Source: Mayfieldus sp963772265
Lineage (GTDB): Bacteria > Actinomycetota > Thermoleophilia > Solirubrobacterales > 70-9
Reading direction: 5' to 3'
Assembly (NCBI GenBank): GCA_963772265.1
Contig: CAVYWS010000005.1
Coordinates: forward strand, 124,001 to 188,000
DNA: 64,000 bases
This document shows, piece by piece, positions 44,697 to 52,788 of this stretch. The notes under the pieces are model-generated. The model saw only the letters and a list, made by a program, of their open reading frames with translations, searched no databases and had not been told where the DNA came from. A program made the position numbers and the translations under genes. Position 1 is the first letter of the stretch, and each line of letters starts with the position of its first letter.

Positions 44697-45096
44697 ATGT
44701 CGGAGGAGAACGTCGAGGCGGTGCGGCGCCACATCGAGGCATGGAACCGGCGCGACCTGACAGCGTGGTTGGTCTCGTATTCCCCCGACGCGGAAATCGA
44801 CTGGTCCCGTTCTCGAGGTCCGCTCAAGGGTTTCTATCGCGGATCGCCGCGAGCGCGAGACCTTCTGGGATGAGTTCTGGTCGACGTTTGAGGAGGTCCA
44901 CATCGAGACGCACGGCTTCACGGAGGCGGGCTCCGAAGTCGTGGTCCCGAATACCGCCCACATGCGGGGGCGTGAGGGGATCGAAGTGATTGCGAGGAGC
45001 ACGATGGTGTTCACGGTTGAGAACGGGCAGATCACTCGCCATCGGTTGTTCCAAGAGCAAGCCGAAGCCCTCGAAGCCGCCGGGCTATCGGAGTAG
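44697..45096 (+). CDS. NTF2/SnoaL-like protein, cassette 6 (one frameshift)
   Basis: Start MSEENVEAVRRHIEAWNRRD, then AEIDWSRSRGPLKGFYRG, a base shift near 44843, and ETFWDEFWSTFEEVHIETHG to EQAEALEAAGLSE. It is a close tandem relative of the next gene (same IDWSR.RGPLKG, HGFT.AGSEVVV and FTVENGQIT). Header GCGAGATACTGCG at 44678-44690 lies just before the start. Confidence 0.75.
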
Positions 45097-45099
45097 GCG

Positions 45100-45498
45100 A
45101 TGTCGCAGGAGAACGTGGAGATCGTGCGTCGCGGGATCGAAACGTGGAACCGGCGCGACCTGACGATGTGGTTGGCCTCGTTTGACTCCCATGCCGAAAT
45201 TGACTGGTCGCGCGCCCGAGGTCCGCTGAAGGGTCTCTATCGCGGTCGTGGCGAGATCCAGAGCTTGTGGAACGAGTGGTTTTTCATGTTTGAGGAGGCC
45301 CGAATTGAGACGCACGGCTTCACTGATGCGGGTTCCGAAGTCGTGGTCTCGAATACCACCCACTTTCGGGGGCGCCAAAGAATCGAAGTGACCGCGAGCA
45401 GCACGTGGGTGTTCACCGTCGAGAACGGGCAGATCACTCGCCTTCGGTTGTTCCAGGAGCAAGCCGAAGCCCTCGAAGCCGCCGGGCTGTCGGAGTAG
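45100..45498 (+). CDS. NTF2/SnoaL-like protein, cassette 7
   Basis: 132 residues, intact: MSQENVEIVRRGIETWNRRD, AEIDWSRARGPLKGLYRGRG, ETHGFTDAGSEVVVSNTTHF, end EALEAAGLSE. Joined to cassette 6 by TAG-GCG-ATG. A recent tandem duplicate of cassette 6 judging by the shared body. Confidence 0.85.
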   Translation: MSQENVEIVRRGIETWNRRDLTMWLASFDSHAEIDWSRARGPLKGLYRGRGEIQSLWNEWFFMFEEARIETHGFTDAGSEVVVSNTTHFRGRQRIEVTASSTWVFTVENGQITRLRLFQEQAEALEAAGLSE

Positions 45499-45563
45499 GC
45501 CGCTCGTTACCGCTTCTCGCGAGAAGCAGGTGCCAAGCCGACGATGCTCCCATGGAAGCTGAC

Positions 45564-45851
45564 TCAGCCGACCTTCAGGTACTGACGCAGCGCCTTCCGG
45601 ATCACTGAGGAAGTTGTTTCGGCATCGCGCTCGGCTCGCTGAGCGAGGGCGTCACGTAGCTCCGGCTCAAGCCGGACGGACTCCACGGCCGCCGGAGCCG
45701 AGCCGATCGCGGGTCGTCCTGGCCGACGACGAAGCGTCTGCTCGACGTCGTAGCCGGCCTCGGCCTCCTTGGCGAGCCTCTCGACCATCTCGTCAGTGAT
45801 CGGCTTGCGGCTTGCCGTCTTCCCGTGTGTCTGCGTTTTCTTCTTGCCCAT
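45564..45851 (-). CDS. Ribbon-helix-helix antitoxin (BrnA-like), copy 2
   Basis: 95 residues (MGKKKTQTHGKTASRKPITD, RRPGRPAIGSAPAAVESVRL, TTSSVIRKALRQYLKVG), closely similar to copy 1 at 43247. Intact frame although its toxin partner is truncated, so it may now be an orphan antitoxin able to neutralise copy 1. Confidence 0.78.
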   Translation of the reverse strand: MGKKKTQTHGKTASRKPITDEMVERLAKEAEAGYDVEQTLRRRPGRPAIGSAPAAVESVRLEPELRDALAQRAERDAETTSSVIRKALRQYLKVG

Positions 45852-45852
45852 C

Positions 45853-46000
45853 TCAGTCTCCGGGTAGCAGTCGCCTGTACTTCGGCCGCATCCTCATTGC
45901 GTGGATCGCGAGCTCCGATCCGTCGTCGCGAACGATCGTGACCACCTCGAGCAGGTCGGCATTGCGAGCCGGTCCGAGATACAAGCGCGTGTCATCTTCC
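45853..46000 (-). pseudogene. Truncated BrnT/RelE-like toxin, copy 2
   Basis: Only the C-terminal two thirds remain: QEDDTRLYLGPARNADLLEV, then VRDDGSELAIHAMRMRPKYR and RLLPGD with TGA at 45853-45855, 1 bp from the antitoxin start, exactly as in copy 1. The N-terminal HPSARKHG...DHAVAN part is replaced by unrelated sequence and no start codon with ribosome site is seen. Confidence 0.65.
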
Positions 46001-46083
46001 TGGACATCGCCGAGGCGATCGATTCGCTGCGCGCGCTCTTGAGCTGAGCGGCCTGCCGGCGGAATGGTCGAGCAGGCTCGGAC

Positions 46084-48401
46084 TCAGCCGATCAGCCGGG
46101 CCCGCACCGTGGCGGCGATATCGATGCCGAGGGCCCGCCGAGTGGCCTGGACCGCCGCCAACAGGGCGAGGGCGAGCGCCGGGACGATCACGATGATGTA
46201 GTTCGGGGGGTTCGGGTGCAGGCCGATCTCGAACCACGCCTGCGCGATTCGCCGCGAGAGCGGCGAGGCGATCAGCAGCCCGAGCGGAACGGAGAGCGCG
46301 GCCGCGACGGCGGTCTGAGAGAGGGCTTCTTCGGCCACGATCGTGGCCAGCTCGCGACGGCCGTAGCCCAGGGCCAGAAGGGTTGCGAACTCGCCTCGGC
46401 GGTCGAGGTAGGAGAGGGCGAGTGTCGAGACGAGAAACAAGGCGCCGACCCCGAGGCTGATCGCCTCCAGGACGGCGATCAGCCCGGTCAGCTCCCTGAT
46501 CAGATCCTGTCCTCCCTGCTCGGCGGATGCCTTGGAGGTCACCCGAGCGATTTCCGGTTGGTCGCGCAGCCGGCGCGCTGCCGCCTCGGACCCTCTGATC
46601 AGCACTGTGGTCGCCGCTCCCGGCAGGCCGAGCAGAGCCGACGCCTGCCCACGGGGCAGATAGATCTCCTGGCCGGCGAGCGTGCGGGCGAGCCCGGCAA
46701 CTTGGAGCCGGGCCGCACCGTCCGGGGTGCGAAGCTCGAGCCGATCGCCGACCGCCGCGTGCGCCCGCCGGGCGGTCTGCTCGGCGAGCACCGCCCGGTC
46801 GCGCCCTGGGGGACCGCCGCTGCGGAGGTCGAGCTCGAGCAGGGGCGATGATCGCGGAAGCCCGACGAGCCTCGCCGGGACCGCAGCCGAGGGGCCGCGG
46901 AGCTCGGCCGGCCCCTTGACGATCGCCTCCGATTGCCGAGCGCCGGCGTCGAGCGCCCGCGACACCGCCAGCCTGGCCGGCAGGGGAGAGGCCAGGTTGG
47001 CCGAGTGGGTCCAGGCCTGGCGGTCGAACTCACTTCCGACGGCGTCGTTGGTCGAGGAAATCAGGATGTTGAGCGCGGCGGCGAGTCCGATCGCCGCTCC
47101 GATGCTGATCACCGTGGCGGCGCTGAGTAGGGGCCGCCGCAGCATCGTGCGCGTCGCGTAGACGATCGGCAAGGGAGCGGAGGCGGTGGAGCGCTGCATC
47201 CACGCGGGAAGGGCGAAGGAGCCGACCGTCTCCCCGCGCATCGCCTCGACGGGCTCGAGGCGGGCGAGTCGGTATGCGGGTAGCAGCGCGGCGAGCAGAG
47301 TCGAGGCGACAGCCAACCCCGCGCCCAGCGCGAGCGGGCCCAGGCTGAGCGAGTGCGATGTGAACGGGAAGCCGACCGTGCTGGAGTACTCGGCGGCGAC
47401 CAGCCGTCCGACGCCGACGGTGACGAGCACCGCCAGCGCCGCACCCGCGAGCGCCAGGAAGAAGGCCGGAACGAGCACGGTGGCGACCACGGTGCGCGGC
47501 GGGTAGCCGAGCGCCAGCATCGCGCCGAGCTCTCGCCGCTGGGAGCTCACCAGGCGGCGAAGGCTGAGGGCGATCAGCAGCAGCCCGACGAGAGCGAACA
47601 CCGCTCCCATCACCGGCGCGAAGATCGAGAAGCTGCGGATATCGGCATCGGTGAAGCGCAGGCTGAACTGTTGGGAGCGGGGCGTGACCTGCGCGGCGGG
47701 CAGACCGCTGGTGAGCTGCTGGGCGTTCGGGCCTTCGCCGCCCCCCGGGAGGTCGACAGACAGGTCGTTGACCCGGTCGTTGACACCCGCCAGCCCCTGC
47801 AGGCTCGAGAGCGGCATGAAGACCACGGCGAGCGATCCCTTCTCAGGCAGCAGGTAGTCCGGGTTGGCGGTGGCGAGCAGGTACTCGGGGCTGCGGGCTA
47901 GACCGCGGACTCGCACCTCGACCGCGCGGCCGGAGGAGCGAAGCCTGAGGCGGTCGCCCGGCCGCAGGCCGAAGCGCCTGGCGAAGTCGGCCTCGAGCAC
48001 TGCCTCGCCGGGGCGGGCTCCGCTCAGGCCGGAGCCATCGACCACAGCCAGCCGGTTGAGCTCGGCAGCGGGCTTCATGCCGATCAGCTCGGCGGTCGGC
48101 CCTCGCCTCGGAGCCGAGCAGTGCCTGGCCCGAGACGATCAGACGGGTCGAGGCGACGCGTGGCGCCGGCGGCACGGGCTCGCGCGAGCAGCGCGGCCGG
48201 AGCAATCGGCTGCCGCAGCCGCACGTCGAGGTCGGCGAGCGCGTACCGCGCGTAGAAGTCGTTCCGGGTCTGCTTGACGTCGTTCAGCGCCAGTGAGATG
48301 CCGGCCGCGGTCCCGGCGCCGGCGCCGATCACCACGATCATCAGCACCGCCCGGCTGCCCATCGCCCGCAGGTCCCGGAGGGCCTTGCGGAGCAGCATCA
48401 T
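46084..48401 (-). CDS. FtsX-like ABC permease (MacB/LolC type), one frameshift near 48120
   Basis: About 770 residues from ATG 48399-48401 (MMLLRKALRDLRAMGSRAVL). Two FtsX domains: the first with FSIFAPVMGAVFALVGLLLI and RRELGAMLALGYPPRTVVAT, the second with RRGEFATLLALGYGRRELAT, each followed by further membrane segments, and two large extracytoplasmic MacB_PCD-like parts. The (E/F)xxLLALGY coupling motif contacts the ATPase. The product likely exports or extracts a lipid or peptide. Third gene of the TetR-ATPase-permease operon. Confidence 0.85.
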
Positions 48402-49106
48402 CGTGTGCCGGCCGCCGGTGGCGCCGGCGTCCTCGACGACACCGTGTGAGAGCCGGACGATCCGTCTGCCGGCGCTGGCCATCGCCGGGTTGTGGCTGAC
48501 CGCGACGAAGGTGACGCCCGTCTCCTCGTTCAGCTCCCGCATCAGCGCCGACGACGCGGCCACCCGTTTCCTCGTCGAGGTTGCCGGTCGGCTCGTCCGC
48601 GAGCACGAGCCGCGGGCCGCTTGGCGAGCGCGCGGGCGATCGCAACGCGCTGCTGCTCGCCACCGGAGAGCTGGGAGGGGAAGCGCTCGCCTCGGGCGGC
48701 GAGACCGACCCGCTCGAGCAGGTCCTCGCGCCCGCCGGCGCGCCTCCTCGCGACCGATCCCGGCGACCCGCACACCCGCCTCGACGTTCTCGACGGAGGT
48801 CAGGGTGGGCAGCAGGTTGTAGAACTGGAAGATGAACCCCACCGCGCCGGCTCGGTAGGCGGTCAGCTGGGCGCGGGAGGCGCCGGTCAGCTCGACCCCG
48901 CAGGCCTCGACGCGCCCCGCGTCGGCGACGTCGAGCCCGCCGATCAGGTTGAGCAGCGTGGTCTTCCCACAACCCGAGGGCCCGAGCACGACCGCGAACT
49001 CGCCCTCGTCGATCGCGAGGGAGAGGCCGGCGAGCACCTGCTGCTCCGCGGCGCCGCTGCCATAGGACTTTCGAACGCCCTCCAGGGAGACGATGGCGTT
49101 GCTCAC
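48399..49106 (-). CDS. ABC ATPase of MacB/LolD type (frameshifted)
   Basis: From ATG 49104-49106 (MSNAIVSLEGVRKSYGSG). Walker A GPSGCGKTT, FIFQFYNLLPTLTSVENVE, signature LSGGEQQRVAIARAL, Walker B LVLADEPTGNLDEETG, and the switch VTFVAVSHNPAMA. Two or three base shifts between 48580 and 48760. In the final frame there is no stop between the ATPase end (VVEDAGATGG) and the permease start, so either a further base error hides the stop or the two are fused. Confidence 0.82.
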
Positions 49107-49723
49107 CGGGCCCCCTCCCGGGCGCCGCGCGGCGCGGCGCCGTCGAGAAAGAGGTCCACGACGAGCTCGGGCAGCTGGTCGAGCTGCGGCCAGGCGCCTC
49201 CCGAGCCCCAGTTCTGGATCAGGGCGAGGTCGCCGAGCCCGACGAAGAGCAGCGCGAGCTCCTCCGGTGGGGGTTGGGGGCGGATCTCACCTCGGCTGAC
49301 CCCGTCGGCGAGGATCGAGCGAACCCGGGAGATGAACGGGGCCGCCGCCTCGATCACACGCGGGTAGAACCGTGGGTCGGCGGTGAAGATCTCCCGGAGC
49401 AGAACCCGCGCGAAGGCCTCGTGCTTGCGCGCCCAGGCGACGTCGGACGCGAGCACCGCTCGCAGCCGTTCGCGGGTGGAAGCTTCAGGAGGAAGATCCT
49501 CGGCCCCCTCGGCGGCAAGCGCGCAGGCCTGCTCGACGACGGAGAGGAAGAGCGCCTCCTTGGAGGGGAAGTGGTTGTAGACCGTTCCCTTCGCCAGCCC
49601 GGCGGCGAGCGAGATCTCGTTGATGTTCGCCCCAGCCAGACCGAGCCGAGCGAACTCATCGGCCGCCGCGGCCAGCAGCCGATCGCGATTCGCGACCTTC
49701 ATCTCGGCGGTCAGGCGAGCCAC
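49103..49723 (-). CDS. TetR-family repressor
   Basis: 206 residues from GTG 49721-49723. N-terminal HTH (FARLGLAGANINEISLAAGLAKGTVYNHF) followed by SKEALFLSVVEQ, and a helical ligand-binding part. The stop overlaps the ATPase start by 4 bp, so it heads the exporter operon. A palindromic operator and a perfect TATAAT sit immediately upstream, implying self-repression relieved by the exporter's substrate. Confidence 0.9.
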   Translation of the reverse strand: MARLTAEMKVANRDRLLAAAADEFARLGLAGANINEISLAAGLAKGTVYNHFPSKEALFLSVVEQACALAAEGAEDLPPEASTRERLRAVLASDVAWARKHEAFARVLLREIFTADPRFYPRVIEAAAPFISRVRSILADGVSRGEIRPQPPPEELALLFVGLGDLALIQNWGSGGAWPQLDQLPELVVDLFLDGAAPRGAREGAR

Positions 49724-49731
49724 TTAAAAGG

Positions 49732-49756
49732 ATTATATGGGTGACCGCCCACCCAT
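49732..49756 (-). promoter_or_regulatory. TetR operator and -10 element
   Basis: ATGGGTG-ACCGCC-CACCCAT (49737-49756) is a perfect 7-bp inverted repeat. On the minus strand it is followed by TATAAT (49732-49737), which lies 8 bp before the GTG start, so the transcript probably starts at or next to the start codon (leaderless). Confidence 0.65.
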
Positions 49757-49832
49757 CTACGGCTCCCGCGGTGGCGGAGAACAGGCGGCGCGATGGGTCG
49801 GGTGCCGTGGCCCGGGAACTATTGTCCGAGTC

Positions 49833-50255
49833 ATGGAGGCGGGCCGCCGCAGCTATCGCACCCACCTGAAGACCGCGGTCGCGACCAGCGCCGCCCCCTA
49901 CGGATACACCCTCACGATCTGGACCTCGGGCGCGGTCACCACCCACGCGCTCGGCATCCCGACCGCCTGGGAGGCGCTGCTGTTCCTGGCTGGCGCCGTC
50001 CTCGGCTTCGGGGTCACGGCAGCGCTCGCCTACGGGCGCCCCAGCGAGATCCTCGCTCCGCGCGAGCACGGCTCGGTGCGGCTATGGGGCGGTTTTCACC
50101 TGGTTTCCGTGGGGCTGGCGATAGGCGCCGCGGCGCTTGTGACGGCGTTGGTGAACGACCCGGTCGACTGGGGGATCGTCGGGTTCGCGGCGACACTCGT
50201 CTATCTGGTGGTGATCGCCGCCCAGTTCACCCTCGCGGATGCCCACGCTGGATGA
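49833..50255 (+). CDS. Four-segment membrane protein
   Basis: 140 residues from ATG 49833 (MEAGRRSYRTHLKTAVATSA). Hydrophobic segments YGYTLTIWTSGAVTTHALG, EALLFLAGAVLGFGVTAALA, FHLVSVGLAIGAAALVTALV and GIVGFAATLVYLVVIAAQF. Divergent from the TetR gene, which suggests it may also be under TetR control. Family not recognised. A terminator follows. Confidence 0.72.
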   Translation: MEAGRRSYRTHLKTAVATSAAPYGYTLTIWTSGAVTTHALGIPTAWEALLFLAGAVLGFGVTAALAYGRPSEILAPREHGSVRLWGGFHLVSVGLAIGAAALVTALVNDPVDWGIVGFAATLVYLVVIAAQFTLADAHAG

Positions 50256-50269
50256 GCGGCCTTCACTCA

Positions 50270-50291
50270 CCTTCGCCAGGTGAGGCGAAGG
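50270..50291 (+). terminator. Perfect hairpin after the membrane protein
   Basis: CCTTCGCC-AGGTGA-GGCGAAGG, an 8-bp perfect stem with 6-base loop, 15 bp after the stop. The following 50292-50598 contains no supported gene, only the arm-like and att repeats. Confidence 0.65.
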
Positions 50292-50487
50292 CGGAATACT
50301 CGCGGCGTGGGGAAATCTCGAGCTGCTTCGCCGCCGCCTTGCCCGATCGGAACGATCGAGCGGATGATCGAGCCGGCTGACCTCGAACCCGATGCGGATT
50401 GAGGCGGTTTCGGCGAGGATCTACCTGACGCGGCCGGGTTGGACTCCCCACAGTCGCTCAGGTGATCTGGAGGTGCTTGGTCGGCTC

Positions 50488-50566
50488 AGGGTCCCATTCG
50501 AGGGCCCAATCTGCACGCATTCGGCTGGGGCCGAAAGGTCGCTTGTTCAAATCCAGTCGCCCCGAT
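50488..50566 (+). repeat. att site: tRNA-Pro 3' half copy 3, with arm-like repeats
   Basis: The att part runs 50517-50565 (from GCATTCGGCTGGGG to CGCCCCGA) and differs from the tRNA by one missing G in the anticodon loop and one G-to-T in the T stem. Immediately before it, 50488-50513 (AGGGTCCCATTCG then AGGGCCCAATCTG) is a degenerate version of the paired arm-like repeats at 43807-43830. Confidence 0.8.
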
Positions 50567-50598
50567 TTTCCGGCTCACTGGGTTGCTTGATCCCGCGC

Positions 50599-51075
50599 CT
50601 AGTCGTCGTGGACGACGACGACCGGACAGCTGGCGTGCTTCAAGACTCCGCTCGAGGTGCTGCCTTCCAGCCGAGCACGCAGGCCTCTTAATCCCCGTGA
50701 GCCGACGACAATCGCCGCTGCCTCCCGCTCACGTGCCACCTCGACCAGCGCCTCGGCGACGTTCACCTCTTCGGCGATGCACAGCGGCTCCGCCTCAAGC
50801 CCGGCGGACCTCGCCAGCTCCGCCCCCTCCTCTGCGGTGCGACGGGCGTGAGCCTCGAGCTCCTGACCGAACTCCTGCGCCGCTCCGATGTCCACCGGGG
50901 TCGGCTGCAGCTCCATGCCTCCAGGCATCGCCGCCCCGCCATATGCAAGGGCCGGCTCCCAGGCTGTGGCCACGAGCGCTTTGCGCCCGTCGAACAACTC
51001 GGACGCTTCGCGGATCGCCTGACGGGCCCCGTCCGAGCCGTCGTACGCAATCAAGACGGGAGCGCCAGCACTCAT
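50599..51075 (-). CDS. Universal stress protein
   Basis: 158 residues from ATG 51073-51075 (MSAGAPVLIAYDGSDGARQA). UspA fold: strand 1 with Asp (AYDGSDG), AAAIVVGSRGLRGL and GSTSSGVLKHASCPVVVVHD, matching the ATP-binding G-x2-G-x9-G(S/T) motif. Single-domain cytoplasmic protein with a stress or nucleotide-sensing role. First gene of the third island. Confidence 0.88.
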   Translation of the reverse strand: MSAGAPVLIAYDGSDGARQAIREASELFDGRKALVATAWEPALAYGGAAMPGGMELQPTPVDIGAAQEFGQELEAHARRTAEEGAELARSAGLEAEPLCIAEEVNVAEALVEVAREREAAAIVVGSRGLRGLRARLEGSTSSGVLKHASCPVVVVHDD

Positions 51076-51351
51076 CGGGGAACCGCCCGGGGGCTCACTC
51101 TCTGAAGACTCCCAGGGCAGTATTAATCCTGTCAAGCGCTTCTGGTCCGCGCGCGGGCCCGGCCTCTAATCGTTCGGACTCGGCTGGACTAGGAGCCCCT
51201 CGTCGTGCATGTCGAACCCCTACGCGATCCAGGACTTCGCCGCGTCGAGCTCGCGAAAACATACGACCGCCACGCGAGGCAGGTCTAGCCGGAAAAGCGT
51301 CGAATCGTGCTACTCGACGGCAAAGTCTCGATCCGGCATAAGGAGCAGCAA

Positions 51352-51751
51352 ATGGAACAATCACACTCAACTCGACCCGGCGTTTCCGGTTGGGTGGTCT
51401 TCGCAGGGGTGGTCATGTTCATCGTTGGTTCCCTCGACGCGCTCTGGGGTTTGGCCGCGGTTCTCAACGACGAAATCGTCGTGGTCGGTGGCAACGGAGC
51501 CATCATCGCCGACCTCACGACCTGGGGCTGCGGTGCATCTGATCCTCGGTTCGATAGTCGCCCTAACAGGGCTTGGTCTGCTGGCGGGCAACGAAGCTGC
51601 CCGATGGGTCGGGCTCTTCGTCGTCGCTGTCAACGCGATACTGCAGATCGTGTGGTTCCCGGCCGCACCGTTGTGGGCCTTCCTGATCATCATTATCGAC
51701 GTGATGATCATCTACCAGCTGACCGCCCGCTGGGGTGTCGAAGTTCGCTAG
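51352..51751 (+). CDS. DUF7144-type membrane protein (one frameshift)
   Basis: From ATG 51352 behind AAGGAG. GWVVFAGVVMFIVGSLDALW, then LAAVLNDEIVVV and ADLTTWG, an inserted C near 51531, and VHLILGSIVALTGLGLLAG, ARWVGLFVVAVNAILQIVWF, APLWAFLIIIIDVMIIYQLT. Four membrane segments, about 132 residues. This family is common in Actinobacteria, function unknown. Confidence 0.8.
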
Positions 51752-51795
51752 GAGTGACACGAGCCAGAACGGCTAAAGAGGGTCGCAAGCCGCCT

Positions 51796-52061
51796 TTATT
51801 GAGCCAGCAGCTTGGCCTTCTGGGCTGCGAATTCCTCTTCGGTCAGCACCCCCTGCTCTTTGAGATTCGCTAGCTCCTTGAGCTGCTCGATGGGGGGTCC
51901 CGCGGCCGCCGGCGCAGGCGCCGGGGGCGGCGATATCCGGCCTGCTGGGCCTCCTGCTGCTGCCATCTCTCGGCCTGACGCCGGGAAACGCGGTTGCTCA
52001 CTGCGGTGGCGGTTCCAGCGATGGCGGCCGTTCGTGCAACGCCGCGAAGCAATCCGGGCAT
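51796..52061 (-). CDS. SHOCT-domain protein (one frameshift)
   Basis: From ATG 52059-52061: MPGLLRGVARTAAIAGTATA, VSNRVSRRQAERWQQQEAQQ, a Pro/Ala linker with a base shift near 51930, and a C-terminal SHOCT domain (LKELANLKEQGVLTEEEFAA, QKAKLLAQ). About 88 residues. Lies 16 bp downstream of the DUF6325 gene, its frequent companion in Actinobacteria. Confidence 0.8.
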
Positions 52062-52077
52062 GACGCTCTCCTCTCTT

Positions 52078-52524
52078 TCAGGCCGCCTCGGCGGCGTCCA
52101 ATGCCGCCGCCATGGCCTGGATCGGTATACGGCCGCCTGCGACCAACTGGGCGCCGGATTGACGCAGAGCCGTCGCGAACGGTGCCGCCCATTTGTTCTC
52201 GTACACGAGCACCGCCGCCGAGGTTCCGGGCTCGAGGGCCTTGCCGGCCTCGTCGGTGTCCTCATCGGAAAGCAATCCGGACGATGCGCCCTCAAAGACC
52301 GCGTACGCCTCCACCGCGTCGCCGACGTCGGCCAGCTCCAGCCTGCCAACCGACCCGTCCTCCCCCTTGGTCACGAAGGCAAGGTCGATGATGCGGATGA
52401 TCCCGCGGTCGACGAGATCGACCAGGTGGGGCACAGCCTCTCCGGTCGGCTGGCGGTCCGGCCACTCAACCACGATGTAGTCGATCGGCCCCATTTCGAT
52501 GCTGTCTTTATTTGGTCCGTTCAT
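52078..52524 (-). CDS. DUF6325-like protein
   Basis: 148 residues, starting MNGPNKDSIEMGPIDYIVVE. Conserved features: GPIDYIVVEWPDRQPTGEAV, LVDLVDRGIIRIIDLAFVTK, an acidic middle and a C-terminal AAVLVYENKWAAPFATALR, then IPIQAMAAALDA. The pattern is that of actinobacterial stress-type DUF6325/DUF1269 proteins paired with SHOCT. Function unknown. Confidence 0.78.
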   Translation of the reverse strand: MNGPNKDSIEMGPIDYIVVEWPDRQPTGEAVPHLVDLVDRGIIRIIDLAFVTKGEDGSVGRLELADVGDAVEAYAVFEGASSGLLSDEDTDEAGKALEPGTSAAVLVYENKWAAPFATALRQSGAQLVAGGRIPIQAMAAALDAAEAA

Positions 52525-52628
52525 TGGTCACCTCACCTCGGGGTCCAGGACACGGCTCGCCAGAGATCGCGAGGCCGTGGATGACGATAACGCAGAGCGC
52601 GAAGACGCCTAGGACGAGGTCTGCTTAG

Positions 52629-52700
52629 CGTCGCTGGGAGAGACATATCGGGCCCGTGCTTCGAACCCGCGACCGTCGTGGTACCGCTTTGGTACCGACT
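52629..52700. repeat. About 70-bp diverged repeat, copy A
   Basis: Starts GCGTCGCTGGGAGAGACAT and contains the direct pair GGTACCG at 52680-52686 and 52692-52698. A diverged copy lies at 56716-56785. Part of the 52525-52884 stretch, which holds no supported gene; it precedes att copy 4 and may belong to the end of an integrated element. Confidence 0.5.
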
Positions 52701-52788
52701 GCTTGTCCTATCTGTCCAGATCGTCCACGGGCGTGGACGCATAGGACGTCACTGGACGCTGCTGGAAGCATCGACACCCAAACGTCGC

